A stretch of DNA of 64,000 bases from Capra hircus (taxonomy: Eukaryota; Chordata; Mammalia; Artiodactyla; Bovidae): NCBI RefSeq assembly GCF_001704415.2, contig NC_030819.1, positions 35,148,575-35,212,574 on the forward strand. Reading direction: 5' to 3'. The notes beneath the pieces were generated by a model. It had not been told where the DNA came from. It searched no databases and worked only from the letters and a program-made list of their open reading frames with translations. Both the position numbers and the translations under genes were made by a program. Positions within the stretch are counted from its first letter, which is position 1; each line of letters opens with the position of its first letter. Shown in pieces: positions 45,417 through 57,652 of this stretch.

Positions 45417-47280
45417 CTGTTGTTGTTCAGTTGCCCAGTCGTGTCTGACTTCGTGACCCCATGGACCTCACCATCTCCCAGAGTTTGCCCAAGTTCACGT
45501 CCATTTCGTATGGTGATGCCATCCATCCATCTCACCCTCTGTTGCCCTCTTCTTCTTCTGCTTTCAGTCTTTCCCAGCATCAGGGTCTTTGCCAATAAGT
45601 CAGCTGTTTGCATCACGTGGCCAAAGTATTGGAGTTCAGCTTCAGCATCAGTCCTTCCAGTGAGTATTCAGGGGTGATTTCCTCTAAGATTGACTGGTTT
45701 GAACTCCTTGCAGTCCAAAGGACTCTCAAGAGTCTTCTCCAACACCACAGTTGGAAAGCATCAATTCTTTGGTGCTCTGCTTTCTTTATGGCACAACTCT
45801 GACAACCATACATGACCGCTGGAAACACCATAACTTTGACTATACAGACGTTTGTCAGCAAAGTGATGTTTTTGCTTTTTAACACACTGTCCAGATTTGT
45901 CATAGCTTTCTTGCCAAGAAGCAGCCATCTTCTAGTTTCATGGCTGCAGTCACCATCCACAGTGACTTTAGAGCCCAAGAGGAGGAAATCTGTCACTGCT
46001 TCCACCTTTTCCCTTCTATAGGCCATGAAGTGGTGGGGCTGGAAGTCGTGATCATAATTTTATTAATATTTAGTTTTAAACTGGCCTCTTCACTCTTCTC
46101 CTTCACCCTCATCGAGAGGTTTTTTAGTTCCTCTTCCTTTCTGCCATTAGAGTGGTATCATCCACATATCTAAAGTTGTTGATGTTTCTCCTGCCAGTCT
46201 TGATTCCAGCTTGTAACTCATCCAGCCCAGCATTTCTCATGATGTTCTCAGCGTATACATTAAATAAACAGGGTAACAATAAACAGCCTTGTTGTGCTCC
46301 TTTCTCAATCCTGAACCAGTCAGTTGTTCCATGCAGTGTTCTAACTGTTGCTTCTCGACCCGCATACAGGTTTCTTAAGAGACAAGTAAGATGGCCTGGT
46401 ATTCCTATCTCTTTAAGAGTTTTCCCAAAATTTGTTATGATCCACACAGTCAAAGGTTTTAGTATAGTCAATGAAACTGAGGTAGATGTTTTTCTGGAAT
46501 TCCTTTGCTTTCTCTAAGATCCAGCAAATGTTGGCAATTTGATCTCTGGTTCCTCTGCTTTTCTAAACCCAGCTTGGACATCTCGAAGTTCTTGGTTCAT
46601 GTAATGCTTCAGCCCAGCATGCAGAATTTTGAGCATAACCTTATTAGTGTGGAAGATGAATGCAATTGTCCAGTAGTTTGAATATTCTTTAGTATTCCCC
46701 TTCTTGGGTATTGGGATGAGAATTCACCTTTTCCAGTCCTGTGGCCAGTGCTGGGTTTTCCAAATTTGCTGACATACTGAGTGCAGCACTTTGATAGCAT
46801 GATCTTTTAGGATTTTGATAGCTCTACTGGAATTCCCTTGCCTCCACTAGCTTCGTTTGTGCATGCCAAGTCGCTTCAGTTATGTCTGATTCTCCGCAGA
46901 TCCTATGGACCGTAGCCTGAGGGGCTACGGTCCATAGCATTCTTCAGGCAAGAATTCTAGAGTGGGTTTCCATGCCCTCCTCCAGAAGATCTTCCCAACC
47001 CAGGGATCAAACCCACGTCTCTTATGTCTCCTGCATTGGAAGGTGGATGCTTTACCACTAGTGCCACCTGGGAAGCCCAACTTTGTTGGTAGTGATGCCT
47101 TCTAAGGCCCACTTGACTTCATACTCCAGAATGTCTGGCTCTGGGAGAGTGACCACAGCATGGTGGTTATCTGTGTCATTAAGATCCTTTTTGTACAGTT
47201 CTTCTGTGTATTCTTTTCATTTCTTCTGATATCTTTTGCTTCAGTTAGGCCTTCACCATTTCTGTCCTTGACTGTGTCCA
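45417..47280 (-). mobile_element. Older BovB LINE with nested SINE (block A)
   Basis: The tail is gttgttgttcag, the older subfamily. It covers the RT: frame 46124-46471 encodes TVWIITNFGKTLKEIGIPGH and INNFRYVDDTTLMAERKRN, with YVDD in place of YADD. The frame is broken at about 46424 by one extra C compared with block C, where the same region is open for 170 codons (59258-59770) and includes FIDYTKTFDCVDH. The 5' part after the SINE (47081-47280) encodes KDRNGEGLTEAKDIRRNEKN. Confidence 0.9.
46860..47080 (-). repeat. Bov-tA SINE nested in BovB, with a hairpin
   Basis: It interrupts the BovB between cactagcttcgttt and ctttgttggtagtgatgcc. The SINE body is typical (caagaattctagagtggg, gccacctgggaagccca), except at 46903-46937, where a perfect 15-bp inverted repeat (arm ctatggaccgtagcc, loop tgagg) replaces the usual sequence. 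Confidence 0.88.
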
Positions 47281-47648
47281 GGTATATAGCCAAGGGCAAT
47301 GTAGGCAGATGTCTTGATCTTCCATCCTGCCCTATGTTTTGAGAGACTTGCTGTTTTCCTTTTTTATTTGAGGTTTTATTTTTGTACTCCATAATCATCT
47401 GCTTATCAAACAGAGCTCAGAAAACACCCTCTTGAGATGGGAAACAGAGAAGAGATGAGACACAAAGAGCCAGGGGAATGTGCTTCCTGGAATCTGGGTG
47501 TAACGTGCCCTGAAACGCCTGTTTATTAGGAAGCATTTCAGCATGGCACCCAAAGGGAGGGAGAATGTGGGCTTGGGCCTTATGACTGAGTACAGCTGTG
47601 GCTACCTACCTGTGGCCTCTAAAATGCCTGGAATTACTCTAAGTACTC

Positions 47649-47895
47649 TTTTTTTTCTAATTAATTTATTTTTAATTGAAGGATAATTGCTTTACAGTAT
47701 TGTTTTGGCTTCTGCCATATATCAACATGGATCAGCCATAGGTATACATATGTCCCTTCCCTCTTGAACCTCCTTCCCACCTCATCCCACCCCTCTAGGT
47801 TATCACAGAGCACCAAATTTGAGTTTCTTGCATCATACAGCAAATTTCCACTAGCTATCTAATTTTACATATGGTAATGCATATGTCTAAGTACT
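47649..47895 (-). repeat. Ruminant L1 3' end, older copy
   Basis: A T-run, ttgctttacagtattgtttt and catatatcaacatggatcagc. Copies lie in block B (about 54218-54455) and block C (about 60783-61027). Confidence 0.8.
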
Positions 47896-47949
47896 TTGGA
47901 AACCAAGATATAGCTTTTTCAGACTCCAGTGAAATGCTACTCATACCCC

Positions 47950-48700
47950 TTAAGACATCTGCTATCAAAAAAGAAAAATGAAAGAGAGAAATAAAGAATG
48001 GGTTGGCAGTATTGGCAAGGATGTAGGGAAATTAGAATCCTTGTTCATTGCTGGTAGGAATGTAAGATAGTGCAGCAACTGTGGAAAACAAGTTGGCCAA
48101 TTCTCAAAAAAGTTAGATAGAATTATTATATGATCTAGCAATTCTACTTTAGAGTGTAAACCCAAAAGAATTGAAAGAAAGATCTTGAAGTGATACCTAT
48201 ACTTGTATGTTCATAGCAGCATTATTCTCAGTAGCAAAAAATGTGGAGGCACTTAACGGTCCATTGACTGATGAATTGATAAGCAAAATGTAGTGGATAT
48301 ATGTATACAGTGGAGTATTATTCAGTCTCAAAAAGGAAGGAAATTCTGACTTGTGCTACAACACAGATGAACCTTGAGGAAATTAAGCTAAGTGAAATAA
48401 GCCAGTCACAAAGCACAAATACTGTATGATTCTACTAATATGAGGTACCTAGAGTACTGAATTCATGGGGACAGGAAGTAGAATGGTGGGTGCCAGGAGC
48501 TGCTCGCTGGGAGTGGGAGTTGTTGTTTAATGTCTACAGATTTTCAGTTCTGAAAGACGAAAGGAGTTCTGTGGCAGGATGGTGATGATCGCTGTGCAAC
48601 AGTGTAAATGTACTCAATATCTCTGAACTGTGCACTTACAGCTGGGTCAAGCTAGTAAATTTCATGTGTATTTTACCACTATTTTAAAAAATTTTAAAGG
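47950..48700 (+). repeat. Old L1 3' end (L1M type)
   Basis: agaatccttgttcattgctgg, tcatagcagcattattctcag and aatttcatgtgtattttacc. Copies lie in block B (about 54530-55340) and block C (about 61080-61840). Confidence 0.8.
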
Positions 48701-49502
48701 TATCCCTTTCAGAAAAAATGGGAAGAACTTTTTAGCACTTTTAGTCTCCATATTTAAAGATTCCTTCTGGCTATTTAATTCGTGACTTCTGGTTACAGTA
48801 GAAAATAAATGAGTTTTAGATTCCCAAGTTTACATTTTGATGTACTCATCTCTGGAAATGTCCAAGTGAGATTGGTTAGTAGAAATAAAGGGCATGTCTG
48901 TAGAGTCCTTTCATTTCCTTTGATGCAAAGGCTTTTGAAACATATACTGCCTTATTTTTAAAGGTTCTTAATTAGAAAAAAATGTATGCTTGTGTACATA
49001 AAACAACTCCATAAGTAAAGAAATAACATTGGAAGATCCTTGGCTCTGCCAGTAATGTTTGGAAGCACATCTGAGCAAAGACTAAAACATACCTTTGCAT
49101 CAACATGGTCTGGTTCTGTTCTGTTCTGTTGATTTCCGCCCTTCCTTTGAGCATGTTCAACATACACACTCCAGAGAACATCCTTACAAAATAGTGCCAA
49201 GCTTAGTATACATGTAGGTTCCTCTCTATATGCCTTTGTCTCTAAGCTACAATACTGGTTGATAAAAGAAGGGTATCTGTAGAGAACTTGCAATGTGCAA
49301 AGTTCCCAGGAAATCATTCCAGAGGCAGCTAGGGAGAGAATGTTTGTGTAGACGAGTGTCAACGTGACCCGCAGATTTATTCCTGCTCTGCCTCAAGGAC
49401 TGTGGGCCTTGATGACATTACTCAGCTTCCAGACTTCAGGGTCCTCATCTTTAAACCAGGTCTTGGAATCATTGCACACACAGATGTGTTGTGAAGATGT
49501 AT
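48701..49502. other. Intron, no recognised element
   Basis: No exon. The minus-strand frames at 48958-49362 recur in block C in altered form and show no domain. A small (ctgtt)n run lies at about 49111-49130. Confidence 0.4.
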
Positions 49503-49721
49503 CTGGGCTTCCCAAGTGGTGCTAGTGTACAGGACTGCCTGCCAATGCAGGAGACATAAGAGATGCAGGTTCAATCCCTGGGTCAGGAAGGTCTGCTGGA
49601 GGAGGGCATGGCAACTCACTCCAGTATTCTTGACTGGAAGATCCCTTGGAGAGATGAGCCTGGTGGGCTACAATCCATGGGGTCACAAAGAGTCTGACAT
49701 GACTGAAGCGACTTAGCACAC
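49503..49721 (+). repeat. Bov-tA SINE
   Basis: A sense copy from gggcttcccaagtggtgct to gcgacttagcacaca. The block C copy (62642-62862) reads tggtggtgcaggacctgcc, nearer the family consensus, so block A seems to have lost a few bases here. Confidence 0.88.
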
Positions 49722-50299
49722 AACTGGGTGAGAGGTTTGTGTCCATGTCTGTCTGGTTGGGAATGCTCAGTCATCAGGATCTGTTATTATTCTTAATGAT
49801 TGGGTTACTGGCCTTGAATATTATTTCTGCTTAAGTAAAAAGAGTAATACTTTCTGGAATGACTTTACTCTTTAATTTCTCATATGTGTTCATGGTGCTT
49901 GGTGATTATATTTATTGTTTATAATATAAACTAAATTGTTTGTATAAATATAAATAGTAGAGCAAAAAGCAAAAATTTAAAAAAAAAAAACACAATAGGA
50001 ATTTGTGGGAAGGTGTAACAGAGACCTGTGTATCTAACATTTCCACCAAAGGCAAAAAGAGAGAATGACACTTCTTGTACTTTGATTTTATTTTCCCCTC
50101 TCAGCAGCTTCTTTCCTGACCACCACCTTGTACACATTGTTACTTACCAGTCTTCCACCAAGACCAATGGCCTTTTTCTCTCAGCCCTCCCCATAGTCTT
50201 GGCTATTTTCTTTCTCTCCTTGAGGATCTGCTTGAGGATACAGAAATGTAGCTCTCATTTCTGCTCTTCTGTGCGTATTACAGTCCCTGACAAGTACTG

Positions 50300-50470
50300 A
50301 TAAGAATTCCTAACATTTGTGGAATCATTAACATGTTTTAACCCCTTATCCTACCATTTCCTGCTTAATCCTCACAATTCTGTAGTTATCTTTAACTAAC
50401 AGATTTAAAAACTGAGGCCCTGGGGGCTTGTCTCACTTATCAAGGGGCAGAGCCAGGAGTCAGATTTTGT
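50300..50470 (-). repeat. MIR-family SINE
   Basis: cctgcttaatcctcacaattc, aaaaactgaggccctggg and ggggcagagccaggagtcag follow the MIR/MIRb pattern. The block C copy is at about 63440-63610. Confidence 0.65.
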
Positions 50471-50499
50471 GTGTGTCTGATTATTTTTCACAGTGTTTC

Positions 50500-51180
50500 A
50501 ATTGTATAGCAAAGTAGTACTGTGTATTTCTTAAGCACAGATTTTTAACTTATCCTACTCCTCTACTCTCCTCTTTGGTAACCATTAGTTTGTTTTCTAT
50601 GTTTGTGAATCTGTTTCTGTGTGTGCTGTAAATAAGTTCATTTCTATCAATTTTTAAGAGTCCACATATATAAGTGATCATATATGATATTTGTCTTCTC
50701 TCTGCTGACTTATTTCACTTGGTCTCATAATCTCTAGGTTCATCCATGTTGCTGCAAATGGCATTATTTCATTTTTTTTATGGCTGAATAATATCCTCTG
50801 TGTGTGTGTGTGTGTGGATACATCATATCTTTATCCATTCATCTGTCCATGGACATACCTTGGCTATTATAAATAGAAAAGTTGTGAAAACTGGGGTGCA
50901 TGTATATTTTTGAGTTAGGGTTTTTATGTTTTCCAGATATTTGCTGAGGAGGGGAATTGCTGGATCACACAGTAACTCTTTTTCAATTCCTTAAGGAACC
51001 TCCATATGGTTTTCCATAACAGCTGCACCAATTTACATTCCCACCAACAGCGTGGAAGGTCCCCTTTCCTCCACACCTCTCCAGCAATTTATTATCTGTA
51101 GATGTTAAATGATGCGTTATTCTAACCAGTGTGAGGTGATACTTCATTGTAGTTTTGATCTGCATTTCTCTAATAATTAG
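50500..51180 (-). repeat. L1 LINE, end of ORF2 and 3' UTR
   Basis: tcatccatgttgctgcaaatg, ttatggctgaataatat, a (tg)n run at 50803-50816 and tttacattcccaccaacag are reverse L1. The window ends inside the block C copy (63640-64000). Confidence 0.85.
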
Positions 51181-51181
51181 T

Positions 51182-51320
51182 GGCTATAAAGAAAACTCAG
51201 CACAGAAGAATTAATGCTTTTGAACTGCGATGTTCAAGAATACTCTTAAGAGTCCCTTGGACTGCAAGGAGATCAAACCAATCAATCCTAAAGGAAATTA
51301 GTCCTAAACTATTAATTAGA
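51182..51320 (+). mobile_element. BovB fragment at the A/B junction
   Basis: aactcagcacagaagaatta, gagtcccttggactgcaagg and agatcaaaccaatcaatcct are a BovB 3' piece in sense orientation. Noisy block B starts directly after it. Confidence 0.8.
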
Positions 51321-54300
51321 AGCGTTTTCTGATAGGGAAATGAGAATTTTAAAGTGGTTCTTCAGATAGAGCTTTGCTGTAGAGAAATGAGGACATCCTT
51401 TCCAAAGGTGATTGTGTCCCTGCGAGGGTGTTCTGTGAAACTGTGAGGGCTTAAGGAATTGCAGGAGTGTATGGATGCTATGGAGGAGACTTTGCACAAA
51501 TCAAGCCCGTTAATAAGTAATTTCTTCTCAGGCAGTCCAGTACAGAATATAGTGAGGAAGAGAAAAGGGACTTTGGAATTCCACATCTGATGCTCCTTCA
51601 GTTTTCTTGTCTTATAAGGCAGCTAACAATTACCAACCTTCAAGGTGTTCTTGTGCAAATATAGATCGGTGCATGGTAATAGACGTGCTCACCTGAGACC
51701 CAATGTGTGGGCTGCTGTGACTGTCAGCACTGAATTTGACCATCCTCCCTCAGCTCTGATTTCTGATTTTTTTCTTTCTGCTTCGTAAAGACAGATATGG
51801 ACTTTCAATGAGAGGTGTGTTGGAAATGAATTTTATGTGCACAGTAGAAGCTCCTGTCTTCTTTGTGAATTTATCCATCAACATACTTAGTGAATATTAC
51901 TGAGCAATTACCATCCTGCAGGTATGCTGTTGTTGTTCAGTGCCCAGTGTGTCTGACTTCGTGCCACCATGGACCTCACCATCTCCCAGAGTTTGCCCAA
52001 GTTCACGCCATTTCGTATTGTGGATCCATCCATCCATCTCACCCTCTGTTGCCCTCTTCTTCTTTCTGCTTTCAGTCTTTTACCCAGCAATCAGGGGTCT
52101 TGCCATAAGTCAGCTGTTTTGCATCACGATGGCCAAGTATTGGAGTTTCAGCTCAGCATCAGTTCCTTCCAGTGAGTATTCAGGGGTATTTTTCCTCTAA
52201 GATTGAACTGGTTTTGAACTCCTTGCAGTCCAAAGGACTCTCAAGAGTCTTCTCCAACACCACAGTGGAAAGCATCAATTCTTTGTCTCTGCTTTCTTAT
52301 ATGGCACAACTCTGACAACCATACATGTACCGCTGGAAACACCATAACTTTGACATATACAGGACGTTTGTCAGCCAAAGTGATGTTTTGCCTTTTTTAA
52401 CACACTGTCCAGATTTGTCATTAGCTTTCTGCCAAGAATGCAGCCATCTATCTAGTATTCATCAGCTGCAGTCACCATCCACAGTGACTTTAAGCTCCCA
52501 AGAGAGGAAATCTTCACTCCTTCCACCTATTTCCCTGTCTATAGGCATGTAAGTGGTGCGGCTGAGAAGTTCGGTGATCAATAATTTTAATTAATATTTA
52601 GTTTTAAACTGGCTCGTTCACTCTGTACTCCTATTCACCTCATCGAAGAGGTTTTTTAGTCCGTCTTCCTTTCTGCATTAGAGTCCGGTATCATCCACAT
52701 ATCTAAAGTCTGTTCGATGTTTCTCCTGCAGTCCTTGATTCATTCTTTGTAACTCATCCAGCCCAGCATTTCTCATGGATGTCTCAGCGTATACATTAAA
52801 TAAAACAGGCGGGTAACAATACAACAGCCTTGTTGTGCTCCTTTCTCAAATCCTGAACCAGTCAGTTGTCCATGCAGTTGTTTCTAATGTTGCTTCATCG
52901 ACCGCATACCAGGTTCTTAAGAGACAAGCTAATATGAGCCTGGTATTCCATATTCATTCTTAAGAGTTTTCCAAAATTGTTATGACATCCACACAGTCAA
53001 AGGTTTTAGTATAGTCAATGAGAACTGAGGTAGATGTTTTTCTGCGAATTCTTGCTTCTCTAAGATCAGCATAATGTGGCAATTTGATCTTCTGGTCTCC
53101 TCTGCCTTTTCTAAACACCAGCGTTGGACATCTCGAATTCTTGGTTCATGTAATGCTTCAGCCCAGCATGCCAGAATTTTGAGCATAAACCTTATTAGTG
53201 TGGAAGATGAATGCCAATTGTCCAGTAGTTTGAATATCTTTGAGTATTCCCCTTTCTTGGGTATTGGGATGAGAATTCACCTTTTCCAGTCTGTTGCAGT
53301 GCTGGGTTTTCCGCAAATTTGCTGACATACTAGTTGCGCAACTTTTGATAGCATGATCTTTTAGGATTTGATAGCTTCTACTGGAATTTCACCTTGCCTC
53401 CAACTAGGCTTCGTTTGTGCATGCCATAGTCGCTTCAAGTTATTGTCTGATTCTCCCCAATCCTATGCGAACCGTAGCCTGCACGGGCTACTGTCATGCA
53501 TTCTTCAGGCAAGGAATTCCCTAGAGTGGCGTTTCCATGCCCTCCTCCAGAATCTTCCCAACCCAGGGCATCAACCCACGTCTTCTTATGTTCTCCTGCA
53601 TTGGAAGGTTGGATCGCTTTACCACGTAGGCCACCTGGGAAGCCCAACTTTGTTGGTATGATGCTCTTCTAAGGCACACTATGACTTCTTACCCAGAATG
53701 TCTGGCTTCTGGAGAGTGACCACCAGCATGGGTGTACTGTGTTCATTAAGATCCTTTTTGTACACGTTCTTCTGTTTATTCTTTTCATTCTTCTTGATAT
53801 CTTTTGCTCAGTTGAGGCCTTCACCATTTCTGTCCTTGACTGTGGTCCTAGGTTATATACCAAGCGGCAATGTAGGCAGATGTCTTGATCTTCCATCCTG
53901 CCCTATGTTTGAGAGACTTGCTGTTTTCCTTTTTTATTTTGAGGTATTTATTTTTTACTCCTAATTCATCTGCTTATCAACAGAGTCAGAAAAAACACCC
54001 TCTTGAGATGTGGAAACAGAGAAGAGATGAAGACACAAATACGCAGGGGAATGTGCTTCTGGAATACTGGGTGTAACGTGCCCTTGAAACGCCTTTATTA
54101 GGAAGCATATTCCATGGCACCAAAGGAGGGAGAATGTGCCGGCTTGGGCCTTATGACTGAGGTACAGCTGTGGCCTTACCTACCTGTGTCTCTAAAATGC
54201 CGGAATTGACTCTAAGTACCTTTTTATTTTCTAATTAATTATTTTTAATGAAGGATATTCTTTACAGTATTGTTTTGGCTTCTGCCATATATCAACTGAT

Positions 54301-55460
54301 AGCCATATATACATATGTCCTTCCCTCTTGAACCTCCTTCCCACTCTCCAACCCCTCTAGGTTATCACAGAGCACAAATTTGAGTTTTCTTGCGCAATCA
54401 TACAGCAAATGTCCACTAGCTAATCTAATTTTTACAATATGTAATGCATATGTCTAATACTTTGTGAAACAAAGATATAGCTTTTCAGACTCCAAGTGAA
54501 ATGCTACCTCATACCCCTTTAAGACATCTGCTTTATCAAAAAAGAGAAAATACTGAAAGAGGGAGAAATAAAGAATGGGGGTTGGCAAGTATTAGAGCAA
54601 AGGATGTAGGGCAAATTAGAATCTTGTTCATTGCTGGCTAGGAAATGTAAGATAGTGCAGCAACTGTGGAAAAACAATGTGCCAATTCTCAAAAAAGTTT
54701 AGATAGAATTATTATATGATCTAGCAATTCTACTTTAGAGTGTAAACCCAAAAGGAATTGAAGAAAGATCTTGAAGTGATACCTTATACTTGTATTTCAT
54801 AGGCCATGCATTAATTCTCAGTCTAGCAAAAATGTGAGAGCAACTTAACGCGTTCCATTGACTTGATGAATTGATAAATGCAAAAGTAGTGATATATGTA
54901 TACAGTGGACGTATTTATTCCAGTTTTCAAAAAGGAAGGAAATTCTGCTTGGTAGCTGACAACACAGATGAACCTTGAGAAATTAAGCTAAGTGAAATAA
55001 GCCAGTCACAAAGCACAAAAATTAAAAACTAGTATGATTCTTACTAATATTGAGGGTACCTAGAGTACTGAAATTCATGGAGGACAGGGAAGATAGAATG
55101 GTGGGTGCCAGAGCTGCTCGCTGCGGAGGAGTGGGATTGTTGGTTTTAATGTCTACAGATTTTCAGTCTTTGAAAGATCGAAAGGAGTTTCTCTGGCAAG
55201 GATGGTGTGATGACGACTGTGCAACAGTGTAAATGTAACTCAGATATCTTGAACTGTGCGCACTTACAGCTGGTCAAGCTTAGTACAATTTCATGTGTAT
55301 TTTTACCACGTATTTTAAAAAAATTTTTAAAGGTTATCCCTTCAGAAAAAATGGGAGAACTTTTTTAGCATTTAGTCTCCATATTAAAGATTCTCTTCTG
55401 GCTATTTAATTCGTGAACTTCTCTGGTTACAGTAGAAAATAAATGAGTTTAGATTCCCAA
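51321..55460. repeat. Duplicated block B, indel-rich copy of block A interior
   Basis: This copies 44829-48827 of block A in the same order and orientation, but small insertions and deletions occur every few tens of bases. The copy is about 4,140 bp against 3,999 bp, so insertions outnumber deletions. At ten A/C substitution sites it always has the block A base. The change to clean sequence is abrupt at 55461. It holds no exon: it starts about 310 bp downstream of the Walker A exon. Confidence 0.93.
51916..53835 (-). mobile_element. Older BovB LINE, block B copy
   Basis: The same BovB as 45417-47280 with its nested Bov-tA (about 53412-53650), riddled with indels so that no long frame survives. 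The hairpin region at 53463-53500 is also disrupted. Confidence 0.85.
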
Positions 55461-57495
55461 CGATCTTAGTTCCATACCAGGGATTGAACCCAAGTCCCTT
55501 GCAGTGGAAGCTCAGAATCTTAACCACTGGACTGCCGTGAAGTCCTTTGTTTCTTATTATTCTCCTCACTGGAGTTTGGAGCTCACAGTCCTGTGGTCAT
55601 GACTGGCGTTCAATGCCCCTACATATCTCAGCCCATTATCCAAAGTCTACAAATGTTCCCATTTGCACAGATGGATCAGTGTCAGTAGAGCTCATAACAT
55701 GGGAACATACACACATTCTCATGGATACAGTTGTCACCTGTGTCTTAACATGTGTTGATTTATGTATGAGAACACCCAGACAGACGCATATTTTTATTGT
55801 GCTTCACAGATAATGCTGCTTCTTTTTCTTTTTTTTAACAAACTGAACATTTACAACAACTCATTTTTGAACAAGTACATTGGCACCATTTTCCCTACAA
55901 TATTTGCTAACTTCATGCCTCTGTCAACTTTTGGTAATTCTCACAATATTTCAAGCCATTTTATTATTATTAAACTTGTTTTTCTGATCTGTCATCAGTG
56001 TTTTTTAGTGTTACTACCCAATAAAGGCTTAGATGGTGGTTAGCATTCTTTTTAGCAATCAGTATTTGAAAATTAAGGTATGAATATTGTTTTTCATACA
56101 TAATACTATTGTGCACTAAGTAAACTACAACATAGTATAAACATAACTTTTTACAAAATAATTTTCATTTATTTATCTTTGGCTGGGCTGGGTCTTTCGT
56201 TGACTGCTCTGGTTTTTTCTCTGGTTGGAATGAATGAGGGGTCACTAGTTGCAGTGAGCAGCTCTCTAGTTGCAGTGCCTAGGCTTCTCACTGCGGTGGC
56301 TTCTCTTGTTGTGGCTCCCGGGTCTAGGGCGTGTGGGCTTCAGTAGGTGTGGTGCACTGGCTTAGTTGCTCTGTAGCTGTGAGATCTTCCTGGATTAGAG
56401 ATTTGAACCCATGTCTCCTGTACTGATAGGTATTAGTTGCTTAGTTTGTGTCCAACTCCGTTGTGACCTCATGGATTGTAGCCTGCCAGGCTCCTTTGTC
56501 CATGGAATTATCCAAGCAAGAATACTGGAGTGAGTTGCTATTTCCTTTTCTGGGGGGATCTGCCCAACTCAGGGATCAAACCTGAGTCTCCTGCATTGAC
56601 AGGTACATTCTTTACAATTGAGCCATCAGAAAAGCCTCAATCTTATCATTAGTGCACTGAATTTCTCTCTGCTTTGGTTTTAATGACTTGACTGACACTT
56701 GACATGTATCTTTCCAAGGTGCAATTGCAAGTATTAATTTGTTTATAAAATACCTTTTGAACTGCTCCAGTGAAAGGTCCCATGTAAGTAGCAAATGTTG
56801 TGTTGATGTTGACTTTATTATGTGTATTTTGTCTACTGTCCTCTATAAGACACTGAGATCTGCATTTTATAATTTTAAGATATTTTCTTTCAAGATATAA
56901 TATAATTAAGATATTTAATATTGGGAATTTTTTTAGTTTTTCTACCAAAGAATAATTCCTCTTAAATAATTAGGCCCTTGAAGAAGTGAATACTCTTTTT
57001 ATGTATAATACTTCTAACTTTATTTGTTGATATCTCCATAAAATTAGTCACATAATTCTCCAGGTCAAATTACTCAGGCTATAGAAATAAAGCTAATTTA
57101 AAGGCTGACTTCTTATGGACCACTTAGGAGATCGCTGGCCTTTCACTGCCAGCAGATTGTCATTTTTAACTCTTCTTGGGACTAGGGGGCTCTCAACCAG
57201 GGGACAGTTGTCAGTGTCTGAAATATTTGGTTGCCACAGTTTATTTAGGGAGTGCTACTGGTACTGGTATCTAGTGGGTCAAGTTCAAGGCCACTGCTAA
57301 GCATCCTACAATACACAGGACAAGCCCTCTTCCCCCAAGAATGAAATCTGGCCCATAATGTCAACAGTGCCATGACTGAGAAACTTATAGACTACTCTTT
57401 ATATAGAACTTTTAAAATTCATCATCAATAGCCAGCATTTCTCCCAGGTTTGTTGCATTTTGTTAATTCTTACTCTCTCCTGGATCTCTCTACAG

Positions 57496-57652
57496 CTTGG
57501 CATTGTAGGAAGAACAGGGGCTGGAAAAAGTTCCCTCATCGGCTGCCCTTTTTAGACTGTCAGAACCTAAAGGTGGTGTTTGGATTGATGAAATCAGGAC
57601 AAGAGATATTGGACTTCATGATTTAAGGAAGAAAATGTCAGTTGCACTTCAG
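57496..57652 (+). pseudogene. ABCC4: Duplicate of the ABCC4-like Walker A exon, frameshifted (block C)
   Basis: This is the second copy of the exon at 44364-44519, with the same acceptor and donor. It is 157 bp rather than 156. One extra G near 57542 (ctcatcggctgc against ctcatcgctgc) shifts the frame just after Walker A. There is also a G-to-A difference that changes SEPEG to SEPKG. With the extra base the frame does not reach the Q-loop. Blocks A and C differ at several other places by single-base indels, so the extra G may be a consensus error; it could also be a real inactivating change in a recent duplicate. Only comparison with accurate reads would decide. Confidence 0.8.

Larger units (their letters stand above)
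42334..50862. repeat. Duplicated block A
   Basis: 8,529 bp that recur as block C (55461-64000, 8,540 bp) at an offset of 13,127-13,138 bases. By eye the copies are nearly identical, with scattered single-base indels and a small number of substitutions. It contains the Walker A exon, MER5A, an older BovB with a nested SINE, L1 and Bov-tA. The homology may extend to the right, because the window ends while still matching. Confidence 0.95.

Noticed and set aside
50803..50816. (TG)n run as a regulatory Z-DNA site
   Set aside because: It is short and lies inside an L1 fragment present in both A and C; nothing ties it to regulation.
51321..55460. Block B as an ancient degenerate pseudogene copy
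   Set aside because: Its substitutions follow block A at every tested site while indels are very frequent, which does not fit neutral decay.
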